Assembly (NCBI GenBank): GCA_947085325.1
Contig: CAMTVY010000016.1
Location: forward strand, 1 to 60,891
Direction of reading: 5' to 3'
DNA length: 60,891 nucleotides
Origin: JAQBXX01 sp947085325
Lineage (GTDB): Bacteria; Pseudomonadota; Gammaproteobacteria; SURF-13
Position numbers and translations under genes: made by a program. The notes under the pieces are model-generated. The model did no database searches and was not told the origin of the DNA. It saw only the letters and a program-made list of their open reading frames with translations. Positions 34,704 to 43,135 of this stretch are shown here, piece after piece. Numbering within the stretch: position 1 is the stretch's first letter; the number at the start of each line of letters is the position of its first letter.

Positions 34704-35477
34704 ATGGAGCTCAACTTTAGTTTGGCCGGCCTGCTGATTCTGCTTGTCGTACTCGGCATGTCATTGTTTCGCATCCTGCGGGAATACGAGCGTGGCGTGG
34801 TTTTTCAGTTGGGACGCTTCTGGAAGGTGAAGGGTCCGGGCCTCATCATCATCATTCCCGGCATTCAGCAAATGGTGCGTGTTGATTTGCGCACCGTGGT
34901 GCTCGACGTGCCTACGCAGGACGTGATTTCGCGAGACAACGTTTCAGTGAAAGTGAATGCGGTGCTGTACTTTCGCGTGATGGATCCGCAGCGCGCCATC
35001 ATTCAGGTGGAAGACTTCCTGAACGCCACCAGCCAGCTCGCGCAGACCACCTTGCGCGCCGTGCTCGGCAAACACGAGCTGGATGAAATGCTGGCTGAGC
35101 GTGAGCGGCTCAATCTTGATATACAGCAGGTGCTTGATAGCCAGACTGACACTTGGGGAATCAAGGTTTCCAATGTTGAAATCAAGCACATTGATATTGA
35201 TGAATCCATGGTGCGCGCCATCGCGCGCCAGGCGGAGGCCGAACGTGAGCGCCGTGCCAAGATCATTCATGCCGAGGGTGAGTTGCAGGCGTCCGAGAAA
35301 CTGTTGCAGGCAGCCAGGATTCTGGCGCAGCAGCCGGAGGCCATGCAGCTTCGGTACATGCAGACACTTTCCGCAATTGCGGGCGATAAGTCATCCACTA
35401 TTGTTTTTCCGCTGCCAATAAATTTATTTTCTGCACTGTCGAGTCTGGCAGGCAAAAAGGATGACAACAACAGCTAA
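34704..35477 (+). CDS. Slipin (stomatin/prohibitin, SPFH-domain) membrane protein
   Basis: A 257-residue protein: a membrane helix (about 6-24), an SPFH domain starting REYERGVVFQLGRFW, and a C-terminal coiled coil rich in A, E and R. It is thought to organise membrane microdomains together with the NfeD protease encoded just upstream. The ATG at 34704 is chosen because AGGAG lies seven bases before it. The ATG at 34698, which overlaps the nfeD stop, is too close to that site. Confidence 0.93.
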   Translation: MELNFSLAGLLILLVVLGMSLFRILREYERGVVFQLGRFWKVKGPGLIIIIPGIQQMVRVDLRTVVLDVPTQDVISRDNVSVKVNAVLYFRVMDPQRAIIQVEDFLNATSQLAQTTLRAVLGKHELDEMLAERERLNLDIQQVLDSQTDTWGIKVSNVEIKHIDIDESMVRAIARQAEAERERRAKIIHAEGELQASEKLLQAARILAQQPEAMQLRYMQTLSAIAGDKSSTIVFPLPINLFSALSSLAGKKDDNNS

Positions 35478-35830
35478 CGTGCGAGTATAATTTGTTTTTT
35501 TAAGGTTACTTATTTGTAACGTATAAAGTGCACCGTTCGTAATTTGACCAGAGCAGTGCTGTAGTGTAGAATTTCACTGTGATATGTAAGGTAGTTGGCT
35601 ACGCGTGAAATTTATTTTGCCATCGCTCACACTGGCGAGTTTAACGCCGACAGCAAGAAGAAAAACCACTCTCCCCAGTTCATTGTCGATGTTTTTACGG
35701 CAGTGACTTACCATGAATCCGAGTACAGCAGGGCGCCCTGCACATGGCAGGAAAGCCGTGCAATGTGTCACAATTATACCCAAGCTCGTTGACCCTTGAT
35801 TTATCCGTGGGTCACTTCGGAGAGGGCATT
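35478..35830. other. Intergenic region upstream of glgB
   Basis: About 350 bp with no gene I can support. A T-run at 35494-35501 and a weak inverted repeat (GTTAC...GTAAC, 35505-35520) follow the slipin gene. Short frames on both strands lack start signals. The glgB promoter is probably here. Confidence 0.5.
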
Positions 35831-37789
35831 ATGGAAACGACAACAGTGCACGGCTCAGCCGCGCGTGTGACATACGGCGTGGGCTTGCTCACCGAGCATG
35901 ACATTTATCTCTTCCGTCAGGGTAAGCATTCCCGTCTGCATGAGAAGCTAGGCGCTCATCGTATCAGTGTGAAGGGTGTAGGAGGTGTTCATTTCGCGGT
36001 ATGGGCGCCAAACGCCAGGAGCGTTTCTGTTATCGGCGATTTCAACGGCTGGGATGACGGTGCGCACCCGTTGCGTATACGCGATGATGGTTCCGGAATC
36101 TGGGAGGGTTTTGTGGCGGGCGTCGGGACGGGGGCCTGTTACAAGTACCGCCTCACTTCGCGCTACAACGACTACCAGGTGAGCAAGGCCGACCCATTTG
36201 CCATGCGTAGCGAGATGCCGCCAAAGACTGCCTCGATCGTATGGGATCTGGATTACGAATGGGCTGACGATGCGTGGATGGAATCGCGCGCACAGGCGAA
36301 TGCACTGGACGCGCCGTGGGGGATATACGAGGCGCATCTGGGCTCATGGCGCCGTATGCCGGATGAAGGCAACCGTTTTCTCACCTACCGCGAACAGGCG
36401 CAGCAGCTGACCGACTATGTGCGCGACATGGGCTTCACCCATGTGGAGTTGATGCCGGTAACGGAGCATCCGTTTTATGGCTCATGGGGTTATCAGACCA
36501 CCGGTTATTTCGCACCCACGGCACGCTATGGTACGCCGCAGGACTTTATGTACCTTGTGGACTGTCTGCACCAGAATGGCGTTGGCGTGGTGCTGGACTG
36601 GGTACCTTCGCACTTCCCTACCGACGAACACGGGCTGGTCTATTTCGATGGCACCTACCTGTTTGAGCACGCTGATCCCAAGCGTGGTTACCATCCGGAA
36701 TGGAAGTCAAGCATCTTCAACTACGGTCGCCACGAGGTACGTTCGATCCTGATTTCGAGTGCGATTTTCTGGCTTGATCGCTATCACATTGATGGGTTGC
36801 GGGTTGATGCCGTGGCCTCCATGCTCTACCTCGATTATGCGCGCAAGGAGGGTGAGTGGATTCCCAATGAGTATGGCGGCAGGGAAGACATTCACGCGAT
36901 TGAATTCATGCGTGATCTCAATGAGGCGGTGTACCGTGACCACCCGGACGTGCAGACCATCGCGGAAGAATCGACGGCCTGGCCGATGGTGTCGCGGCCC
37001 ACTTATCTGGGTGGTTTGGGCTTTGGCATGAAATGGAATATGGGGTGGATGCACGATACGCTGGCCTATATCGGACGCGATCCTGTATACCGCAAATACC
37101 ACCACGACCAGATTTCCTTCAGCATCTGGTACGCCTTTAATGAAAATTTTACGTTACCGCTGTCGCATGATGAGGTCGTGCACGGCAAGGGTTCACTGCT
37201 GCGCAGGATGCCGGGCGACGATTGGCAGAAGTTTGCAAACCTGAGGCTGTTATTTGGTTATCAGTATTCTCACCCCGGCAAGAAGCTCTTGTTCATGGGC
37301 GGGGAGTTTGGCCAGTGGCGCGAATGGAATCACGATGAGAGTCTTGATTGGCACTTGCTGGATTATGCACCGAACCAGGGTTTGCAACGCTTCGTGAAGG
37401 ACATGAACCACCTGTACCGCAACGAACGGGCACTCCATGAACAGGATTTTCAGGCCGAAGGTTTCGAGTGGGTTGACCTGCATGGTTGGGAGTCGAGTAT
37501 TGTGAGCTTCCTGCGCAAGGGGCGTCATCCCGGCGATGTGGTACTGATCGTGTGCAACTTTACGCCTCTGACGCGTCACAACTACCGTGTGGGCGTGCCG
37601 CGCGAAGGGTATTGGACGGAACTGCTGAACAGCGATGCCAGCCATTATGGCGGCAGTGGCCAGGGGAACCATGGCGGTGTGCATTCCGCGCCGGTACAAG
37701 TGCAGGAACGGTACCACTCACTCACGCTCACCTTGCCACCGCTCGCAATTCTGTGCTTCAAGGCGCCTCGGCAAGAGGGCATGCAATGA
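35831..37789 (+). CDS. glgB: 1,4-alpha-glucan branching enzyme
   Basis: A 652-residue GH13 enzyme that forms alpha-1,6 branches in glycogen. It has a CBM48 module (about 45-135), the catalytic barrel and a C-terminal beta domain, but lacks the extra N1 module of E. coli GlgB. The nucleophile is D326 in DGLRVD, the acid lies in AEEST (379-380) and the third carboxylate in LSHDEVVHGKGS. The ATG at 35831 follows GAGAGGG. The four-base overlap of its stop with the following ATG, and the treS/maltokinase remnant behind it, suggest an original GlgE-pathway operon. Confidence 0.96.
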   Translation: METTTVHGSAARVTYGVGLLTEHDIYLFRQGKHSRLHEKLGAHRISVKGVGGVHFAVWAPNARSVSVIGDFNGWDDGAHPLRIRDDGSGIWEGFVAGVGTGACYKYRLTSRYNDYQVSKADPFAMRSEMPPKTASIVWDLDYEWADDAWMESRAQANALDAPWGIYEAHLGSWRRMPDEGNRFLTYREQAQQLTDYVRDMGFTHVELMPVTEHPFYGSWGYQTTGYFAPTARYGTPQDFMYLVDCLHQNGVGVVLDWVPSHFPTDEHGLVYFDGTYLFEHADPKRGYHPEWKSSIFNYGRHEVRSILISSAIFWLDRYHIDGLRVDAVASMLYLDYARKEGEWIPNEYGGREDIHAIEFMRDLNEAVYRDHPDVQTIAEESTAWPMVSRPTYLGGLGFGMKWNMGWMHDTLAYIGRDPVYRKYHHDQISFSIWYAFNENFTLPLSHDEVVHGKGSLLRRMPGDDWQKFANLRLLFGYQYSHPGKKLLFMGGEFGQWREWNHDESLDWHLLDYAPNQGLQRFVKDMNHLYRNERALHEQDFQAEGFEWVDLHGWESSIVSFLRKGRHPGDVVLIVCNFTPLTRHNYRVGVPREGYWTELLNSDASHYGGSGQGNHGGVHSAPVQVQERYHSLTLTLPPLAILCFKAPRQEGMQ

Positions 37790-37794
37790 CCGCG

Positions 37795-38095
37795 CTGGTT
37801 CCAACGGCCAGAGGATTTTTCCGTACCCCAACCGCACGGGAGGATATGGGAAGCCTGGGTGCAGCGTGTTTTCCTGAGTGCCTATGAAGCAACCACGCGC
37901 GAATCAGACCTCTTATGACTCGTGGGAGGATGTGAAAGCTGCTGGGGCTGTTTGTGCTGGAGAAGGCCTTTATACGAGCTGCGCTACGAGTTGGCCAACT
38001 GGCCCGAATGGGTGGGTATCCCCTTGCGTGGGATACTGGAAAGTGGTAAATCAAAACAAGTAAGGCTAAATTTGAAGAGTACAATGCAGTATTGA
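37795..38095 (+). pseudogene. C-terminal remnant of a trehalose synthase/maltokinase-type gene
   Basis: Reading through shifts, the segment gives PEDFSVPQPHGRIWEAWVQR, a stop, then KLLGLFVLEKA, and after a one-base shift ALYELRYELANWPEWVGIPL. The last stretch (LEKALYELRYELANRPDWVGIPLRG in relatives) is the characteristic C-terminus of maltokinase domains, often fused to trehalose synthase. At least one premature stop (near 37915) and a frameshift (near 37970) disable it, and everything upstream is missing. Maltokinase supplies maltose 1-phosphate to GlgE, and its gene often neighbours glgB, so the position supports the assignment. Confidence 0.8.
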
Positions 38096-38170
38096 AGGGG
38101 GCCGGCAGGAGTGTGCAACTAGCTTCGGGGTGCTGGCTATGAATATAAAACCAAATATAAGGAGAGGGCG

Positions 38171-38854
38171 ATGGAACAGGTCAATATATTGCTTGAGCCG
38201 GTGCGGGTGTTTCTTGTTCAGTTGGGCGAATTCCTGCCGAAGCTGATCGTTGCCATAGTCATACTGGTGGCGGGTTGGTTATTCGCGAAGTTTATCAAGT
38301 TCGCTGTCGTGAAGGCGCTTAGGGCGATTAACTTCCAGGTACTGACAGAGCGGGCCGGCGTTGACGGTTTTCTGCAGCAGGGCGGTGCCAAGACAGACAC
38401 TGTCGATATTCTGGGTCTGCTTGTTTACTGGCTGGTTATTCTGGCAGCACTGGTGGTTGCCTTTAATGGCCTTGGGCTCACTCATGTGACTGATCTGCTG
38501 GGCAAGGTGACGCTGTTTATTCCCAATGTGATTGTGGCGGTGCTGGTGTTGGCCTTCGGTGCGTATTTTGCCCGCTTTATTGATGCCACTGTAACCACGT
38601 TTGGCAAGAATGTTGGGTTGCAGGACGCGGAGCTCTTGGGCAGGTTGGCCCGCTTTGCCACCCTGATCTTTGTGGTGCTGATAGCGCTGGACCAGATCAG
38701 TATCGGCGTTGATATAGTGCGGCAAAGCTTCCTGATCCTGTTGGCGGGTGTAGCGCTCGGGCTGGCTATAGCATTTGGCATAGGTGGCCAGAAATGGGCG
38801 GCGGGGCTGCTGGAGCGCTGGTGGCCGAAACGCAGCGATTCCGGGCATGACTGA
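38171..38854 (+). CDS. Mechanosensitive-channel-like membrane protein (conserved TM helix family)
   Basis: A 227-residue inner-membrane protein with about five helices. The pattern LPKLIVAIVILVAGWLFAKFI, then LIPNVIVAVLVLAFGAYFARFI-like VTLFIPNVIVAVL, is the tandem conserved TM helix of small MscS-related proteins. The final GLAIAFGIGGQKWAAGLLERW resembles the start of an MscS pore helix, but the downstream MscS beta domain is absent, so channel activity is uncertain. AAGGAGAGGG gives a strong ribosome-binding site. It sits between the two glycogen genes, where osmotic or membrane-related genes are not obviously connected to glycogen. Confidence 0.82.
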   Translation: MEQVNILLEPVRVFLVQLGEFLPKLIVAIVILVAGWLFAKFIKFAVVKALRAINFQVLTERAGVDGFLQQGGAKTDTVDILGLLVYWLVILAALVVAFNGLGLTHVTDLLGKVTLFIPNVIVAVLVLAFGAYFARFIDATVTTFGKNVGLQDAELLGRLARFATLIFVVLIALDQISIGVDIVRQSFLILLAGVALGLAIAFGIGGQKWAAGLLERWWPKRSDSGHD

Positions 38855-38996
38855 AAGTGATGGGTGGCTAGCTGGCTGGGTAGCGCCCATATAGTTGCGG
38901 TTGTAAGTGTGTGAGCGGTGGCCGACATGCCCGGCTGGTGGAGCGGGCCTGCCACCGCTCACTGATTTCGAAAAATTCATCAGAGACACCGGTCAC

Positions 38997-41171
38997 ATGT
39001 ATCGGTTTACAACCAGCAAGCTTAGTATCTGGCCAGGGCGCCCTTATCCTCTGGGCGCCACGTGGGACGGGGAGGGTGTAAACTTTGCGCTGTTCTCCGA
39101 GCACGCGGAAAAGGTAGAGTTGTGCCTGTTCGATCACAGGGGACGGCGAGAGATCACCCGCCTCCCCATGCGCTGGCAGACGGATCAGGTATGGCATTGC
39201 TATTTGCCGGATGCGCGCCCCGGCCTGCAGTATGGCTACCGTGTTCACGGACCCTACAAGCCTGCGGAAGGCCATCGTTTCAACCCCAATAAACTGTTGC
39301 TCGATCCCTATGCAAAAGATATCGTCGGAGCGCTGCGCTGGAGCGACGCGCATTTCGGCTATCGTGTCGGCGCCAGTGGCGCAGACCTCGTCCTTGACCG
39401 AAGGGACAGCGCACCGGGTATGCCGAAGTGCCAGGTAATTGATCCCGCATTCACCTGGGGCGACGACAGACCACCGCGCATACCCTGGCATGACACCATC
39501 ATTTACGAGATGCATGTGAAGGGCTTCACCAAGCTGCATCCCGACGTGCCGGAGCCACTGCGGGGTACCTATCTGGGTCTTGCAAGCGCCCCCGTCATTG
39601 ATTACCTGAAGCGGCTGGGTATTACGGCAGTGGAGTTGATGCCGATACACAGCTTTGTGGATGACCGCCACCTGGTCGAAAAGGGTCTGCGTAATTACTG
39701 GGGTTACAACTCGATTAGCTACTTTGCGCCGGAGCCGCGCTACTCGGCGACAGGCCTGGTGTCCGAGTTCAAGACCATGGTCAAGAAGCTGCATTCAGCC
39801 GGCATTGAGGTCATTCTGGATGTGGTCTATAACCATACTGCCGAAGGCAATCAGCTCGGGCCAACACTCAGCTTTCGCGGCATAGACAACGTCGCGTACT
39901 ACCGTCTGGTGGCCGGGAACCAGCGTCACTACATGGATTACACCGGCTGTGGTAACACGCTCAACATGCAGCACCCGCGCGTGCTGCAGTTGATTATGGA
40001 CAGCCTGCGCTACTGGGTGCAGGAGATGCATGTGGACGGATTCCGCTTTGATCTCGCCAGCGCACTCGCGCGTGAGCTGCATGATGTGGACCGACTGGGC
40101 GCGTTCTTCGACATCATTCACCAAGACCCGGTGTTGTCGCAGGTAAAGCTGATTGCTGAGCCGTGGGATCTGGGTGAAGGTGGTTACCAGGTGGGCAACT
40201 TCCCTGTCGGCTGGGTGGAGTGGAATGACCGCTACCGTGATGATGTGCGCTCCTACTGGAAGGGCGAGGGTGGTCTCATAGGTGATCTTGCACACCGGTT
40301 GACGGGCTCGAGTGATCTGTATGCGCACAGTGGGCGCCGGCCCTATGCCAGCGTTAACTTCGTTACCGCGCATGATGGCTTCACGCTCAACGATCTCGTG
40401 AGCTACAACCATAAACATAATGAGGCGAATGGCGAGGATAGCCGCGACGGCACTGATAACAACCGGAGCTGGAACGGAGGCGTCGAGGGCCCGACCGACG
40501 ACCCTGCAATCACGGCCCTGCGTGCGCAGCAGAAGCGCAACTTTATGGCGACGCTTCTGCTCTCGCAAGGTGTGCCGATGTTCGTTGCAGGCGACTGTTC
40601 TGGGCGCACGCAAATGGGGAATAACAATGCTTACTGTCAGGATAACGAGATCAGCTGGGTAAACTGGGACATCAAGCCCGAAGACAGGCAATTGTTTGAG
40701 TTTGTGCGTCGTGTGATCGATTTAAGCAAGTCACACCCGGTATTCCGCCGCCGCTCGTTTTTTCACGGCAGGCGGATTCGCGGCAGCGTCCTCAAAGATA
40801 TCGTCTGGTTAAAACCGGACGGTGAAGAAATGACAGACGAAGAATGGCAGGCGTCTTATGCCCGCAGTCTGGGGCTGTATATCGCGGGAGAAGGCGTGAG
40901 TGACGTGGATGAGCGTGGCATACCGCTGGAGGATGATAGTTTTATACTCCTGCTCAATGCGCATCATGATGTAGTGCCCTTTATGGTGCCTGGTTTCAAG
41001 CCGGATACAGGGTGGTTGCGGGAGTTCGACACGAGCCGGGGTGCTGGGCTTGAGCGGGACGGGATCACAATGCCGGGCCAGGCGTATCCGCTCGCGGGTC
41101 GTTCCTGTGTATTATTGCGTGAGATCGGTGCCGTGCCGAGCCAAGTACATGGTGGAGATAGTGTGCAATGA
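38997..41171 (+). CDS. glgX: Glycogen debranching enzyme
   Basis: A 724-residue GH13 isoamylase-type enzyme that removes alpha-1,6 branches left by glycogen phosphorylase. It shows the N-terminal CBM48 (PLGATWDGEGVNFALFSEHA), the barrel motifs DVVYNHTAEGN, DGFRFDLASAL (nucleophile Asp), LIAEPWDLG (acid Glu) and NFVTAHDGFTLNDLVSYNHK, and a C-terminal beta domain. Longer than E. coli GlgX (657) but usual for the TreX/GlgX group. The ATG at 38997 opens MYRFTTSKLSIWPGRPYPLG, the family start; its ribosome-binding site is weak. Four-base overlap with the next gene. Confidence 0.96.
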   Translation: MYRFTTSKLSIWPGRPYPLGATWDGEGVNFALFSEHAEKVELCLFDHRGRREITRLPMRWQTDQVWHCYLPDARPGLQYGYRVHGPYKPAEGHRFNPNKLLLDPYAKDIVGALRWSDAHFGYRVGASGADLVLDRRDSAPGMPKCQVIDPAFTWGDDRPPRIPWHDTIIYEMHVKGFTKLHPDVPEPLRGTYLGLASAPVIDYLKRLGITAVELMPIHSFVDDRHLVEKGLRNYWGYNSISYFAPEPRYSATGLVSEFKTMVKKLHSAGIEVILDVVYNHTAEGNQLGPTLSFRGIDNVAYYRLVAGNQRHYMDYTGCGNTLNMQHPRVLQLIMDSLRYWVQEMHVDGFRFDLASALARELHDVDRLGAFFDIIHQDPVLSQVKLIAEPWDLGEGGYQVGNFPVGWVEWNDRYRDDVRSYWKGEGGLIGDLAHRLTGSSDLYAHSGRRPYASVNFVTAHDGFTLNDLVSYNHKHNEANGEDSRDGTDNNRSWNGGVEGPTDDPAITALRAQQKRNFMATLLLSQGVPMFVAGDCSGRTQMGNNNAYCQDNEISWVNWDIKPEDRQLFEFVRRVIDLSKSHPVFRRRSFFHGRRIRGSVLKDIVWLKPDGEEMTDEEWQASYARSLGLYIAGEGVSDVDERGIPLEDDSFILLLNAHHDVVPFMVPGFKPDTGWLREFDTSRGAGLERDGITMPGQAYPLAGRSCVLLREIGAVPSQVHGGDSVQ

Positions 41172-41371
41172 AGCCGAAACTTGTCCTGATCCTGATTTTG
41201 GCTAGCCTGGGGGCAGTGTTCATTCTCCAGAACACAACAGTAGTGGAAGTACGCTTACTGCTGTGGACAGTGGCGATGTCACGCGCCTTGCTGATTCTCG
41301 GTGTGCTGGTCGTGGGTATGCTTCTGGGCGGACTCCTGTATAGCTATATTACACACCGGCGCCGTACGTGA
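41168..41371 (+). CDS. LapA-domain (DUF1049) small membrane protein
   Basis: A 67-residue protein with two membrane helices (about 4-20 and 40-60). The family signature FILQNTTVVEVRLLLW in the first half and a basic C-terminus (THRRRT) are present. LapA-type proteins have been tied to lipopolysaccharide assembly in E. coli. The start ATG overlaps the glgX stop, implying co-translation. Confidence 0.85.
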   Translation: MKPKLVLILILASLGAVFILQNTTVVEVRLLLWTVAMSRALLILGVLVVGMLLGGLLYSYITHRRRT

Positions 41372-41500
41372 TATGCACTATAACCTGCAGGGATCGCACT
41401 ACAGGTGCGGCCCCTGCAAGTCTGCATCAGCGCATACTATCCAGGGCAGGATTATTGTTTTTGACGGTGAAAGTAGTTACAACGCGGAAGGAGAGAGATC

Positions 41501-42052
41501 ATGGCGGATGAAAACAGGATGGATAGTGGAGTGGAGCAGAAAATAGAGGGCAGTGCGCAGCAAAAGCAGGAAGAGGTGGCGGCCTATGAAAAACTACGTC
41601 AGGAATCAAAGCGGGTGTTTTCGGAGATGCGTGAGAATGTGAATGCCGAAACTATCCGTGAAGCCGTAGACAAGGCAGGTAGCCGCCTGAAAGAGGCCGG
41701 TGGCTATACGTCGGAAGTGCTGCACAAGGCATCTGAGGCCCTCAAGAAAGACGCCGCTTATGCGATGGAGAAACTGGGGCCGAAATGGGACGCCTTTTCC
41801 GAGAAGAGCGCCGATCTTTTTGGCGTGTGGCGTGATCGCAGTACCCTGTTTCTGTCGCAGGCATCGGTCGCCGTTGGAGAGTGGCTGCAAAAAGCCGGCA
41901 CCAGGCTGGGTCACCTCACGTATCGTACCGGTGAGATGACCAGCGGGGGCACATTTTCCTGTACTGCTTGTGGAGAATTAATGGTGCAGTCCGATGCAGG
42001 GCATTTGTCAGAGTGCCCAAAATGCAAGGGCACGGAGTTTCGGCGCAATTAA
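41501..42052 (+). CDS. Zinc-ribbon protein of the DUF1451 type
   Basis: A 183-residue protein: a long charged, helical N-terminal region (about 10-140) and a C-terminal zinc ribbon with C154, C157, C172 and C175 (GTFSCTACGE...CPKCKGTEF). This layout, coiled helix plus ribbon ending in F-R, is that of the DUF1451 family (E. coli YbeL). Function is unknown. GAAGGAGAGAG precedes the ATG. It converges with doxX. Confidence 0.82.
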   Translation: MADENRMDSGVEQKIEGSAQQKQEEVAAYEKLRQESKRVFSEMRENVNAETIREAVDKAGSRLKEAGGYTSEVLHKASEALKKDAAYAMEKLGPKWDAFSEKSADLFGVWRDRSTLFLSQASVAVGEWLQKAGTRLGHLTYRTGEMTSGGTFSCTACGELMVQSDAGHLSECPKCKGTEFRRN

Positions 42053-42081
42053 CGCGGGCTCAACTCGGCACGGGTTCCGGA

Positions 42082-42555
42082 TCAGTTGTTCTGCGCTGCA
42101 TAGCGTCGCCAGATGTAATGATCGAGTGACAGCTTGCCGGGGCCATGCAGCATCAGTACCGTGAGCAATATACCGAAGTAGATATGGGCTAAATAGCCTT
42201 CGCCCCAGTTGGTGGCGGCATCGGGCACGTCCAGATGGTATGAGATGGCGGCCATGAACGTCAGAAAGATTAACGCGGCACTGGCGCATCTTGTCGCCAG
42301 ACCCAGCACCAGCAGTACAGATCCGATCAGTTCCGTGCCAGTGGCCAGTACTGCAGCCAGCATGGGATTAAATAGCGGCACCTTGAAGACAGTGGTGAAT
42401 ATATCCAGTGTCTTGTCAAAATTACTGATTTTGACCAGCCCGGATGCCCAGAAGATATTGGCCATCCATAACCGTATAAAGAGATTGAGCAGGGGGCTTA
42501 GTGCATTTGCCCCGCTGACAAATGTATTTATTCCTGCTGCAACTCTGCTGAACAT
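42082..42555 (-). CDS. DoxX family membrane protein
   Basis: A 157-residue inner-membrane protein with four helices and the DoxX pattern (LFIRLWMANIFWASGLVKI, then a TELIGSVLLVLGLATR segment). DoxX-type proteins often close gene clusters for bufferins or other redox and metal-stress functions. The gene lies 72 bp downstream of a bufferin-like gene on the same strand, with a strong palindrome in between, supporting a linked role. Confidence 0.88.
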   Translation of the reverse strand: MFSRVAAGINTFVSGANALSPLLNLFIRLWMANIFWASGLVKISNFDKTLDIFTTVFKVPLFNPMLAAVLATGTELIGSVLLVLGLATRCASAALIFLTFMAAISYHLDVPDAATNWGEGYLAHIYFGILLTVLMLHGPGKLSLDHYIWRRYAAQNN

Positions 42556-42581
42556 GGTGATCTCCCATTGGTGCGCGTGTG

Positions 42582-42609
42582 ACCGGCCGGGAATATATTC
42601 CCGGCCGGT
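42582..42609. terminator. Perfect 28-bp palindrome between the bufferin-like gene and doxX
   Basis: ACCGGCCGGGAATA and its exact complement. It could form a very stable RNA hairpin that trims or attenuates the transcript between a highly expressed small peptide gene and doxX. There is no T-run in the minus direction, so full termination there is uncertain. Confidence 0.6.
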
Positions 42610-42627
42610 TGTTTCAGGTCGCTATGC

Positions 42628-42897
42628 CTACTTGTGCATCTCCATCTCCATTTTTGCCTGTGCAGCCTTGCAGTCCTCAGGTGTCATGAACAGAAAGCCC
42701 TTACCTTTGCAGCTGTTTTGGCCTTGGCAGGCATTCACACCCTTGCAGTCACCCGTGCCTTTGCAGGAATTCACGCCATTACAGTGGATTTTTCCTTCAG
42801 TGCTTTCAGTGGCGGCGGCAGAGATGCCCGCAGTGGCAAACATACCGGCGGCAGCGGTGGCAAGGAGTAAGCCCTTGAGTGCATTTGCAGTGTTCAT
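42628..42897 (-). CDS. Bufferin-2 (BufA2)-like cysteine-rich secreted peptide
   Basis: An 89-residue precursor. Residues 1-28 are a signal peptide (AAAGMFATAGISAAA). The mature part has six cysteines, and the first five (39, 45, 51, 57, 63) are spaced exactly six apart in repeats such as GVNSCKGTGDCKG and QGQNSCKGKG, followed by the family tail FMTPEDCKAAQ. These features match BufA2-type peptides, whose cysteines are modified by a DUF692 (MNIO) enzyme and which bind copper. No DUF692 or DUF2063 partner is in the window; only doxX follows. The ATG at 42897 has GGAGCACATAT upstream. Confidence 0.85.
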   Translation of the reverse strand: MNTANALKGLLLATAAAGMFATAGISAAATESTEGKIHCNGVNSCKGTGDCKGVNACQGQNSCKGKGFLFMTPEDCKAAQAKMEMEMHK

Positions 42898-42934
42898 ATA
42901 TGTGCTCCAGTTCAAGTGGTTGATAGTTAGAGTG

Positions 42935-42957
42935 ATCGTAGGCGGCTGGCCTACGAT
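42935..42957. promoter_or_regulatory. Inverted repeat upstream of the bufferin-like gene
   Basis: ATCGTAGGC and GCCTACGAT around GGCTG, a perfect 9-bp inverted repeat about 40 bp before the start codon on the minus strand. Either an operator or a 5' UTR hairpin. No known metalloregulator box is recognised. Confidence 0.5.
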
Positions 42958-43135
42958 GCACAGATTAGACTCCATATCTTGCTGTGGTCTCACGAGAAAA
43001 TCACAATTTCATCACATCACAGCCTGGTGACCGCAGCAAAAGGGTAGTGTTATATTCAGGCAGGAAGATTGGGAAGCAGCCAAGCGCGCTGCGCTTAAGG
43101 GTGTTACCCTGGGGCCAAAATTGACTCAAGTCAGG

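Noticed and set aside
35595..35792. 65-codon frame upstream of glgB
   Set aside because: Overlaps other equally poor frames on both strands, lacks a start signal and resembles no family.
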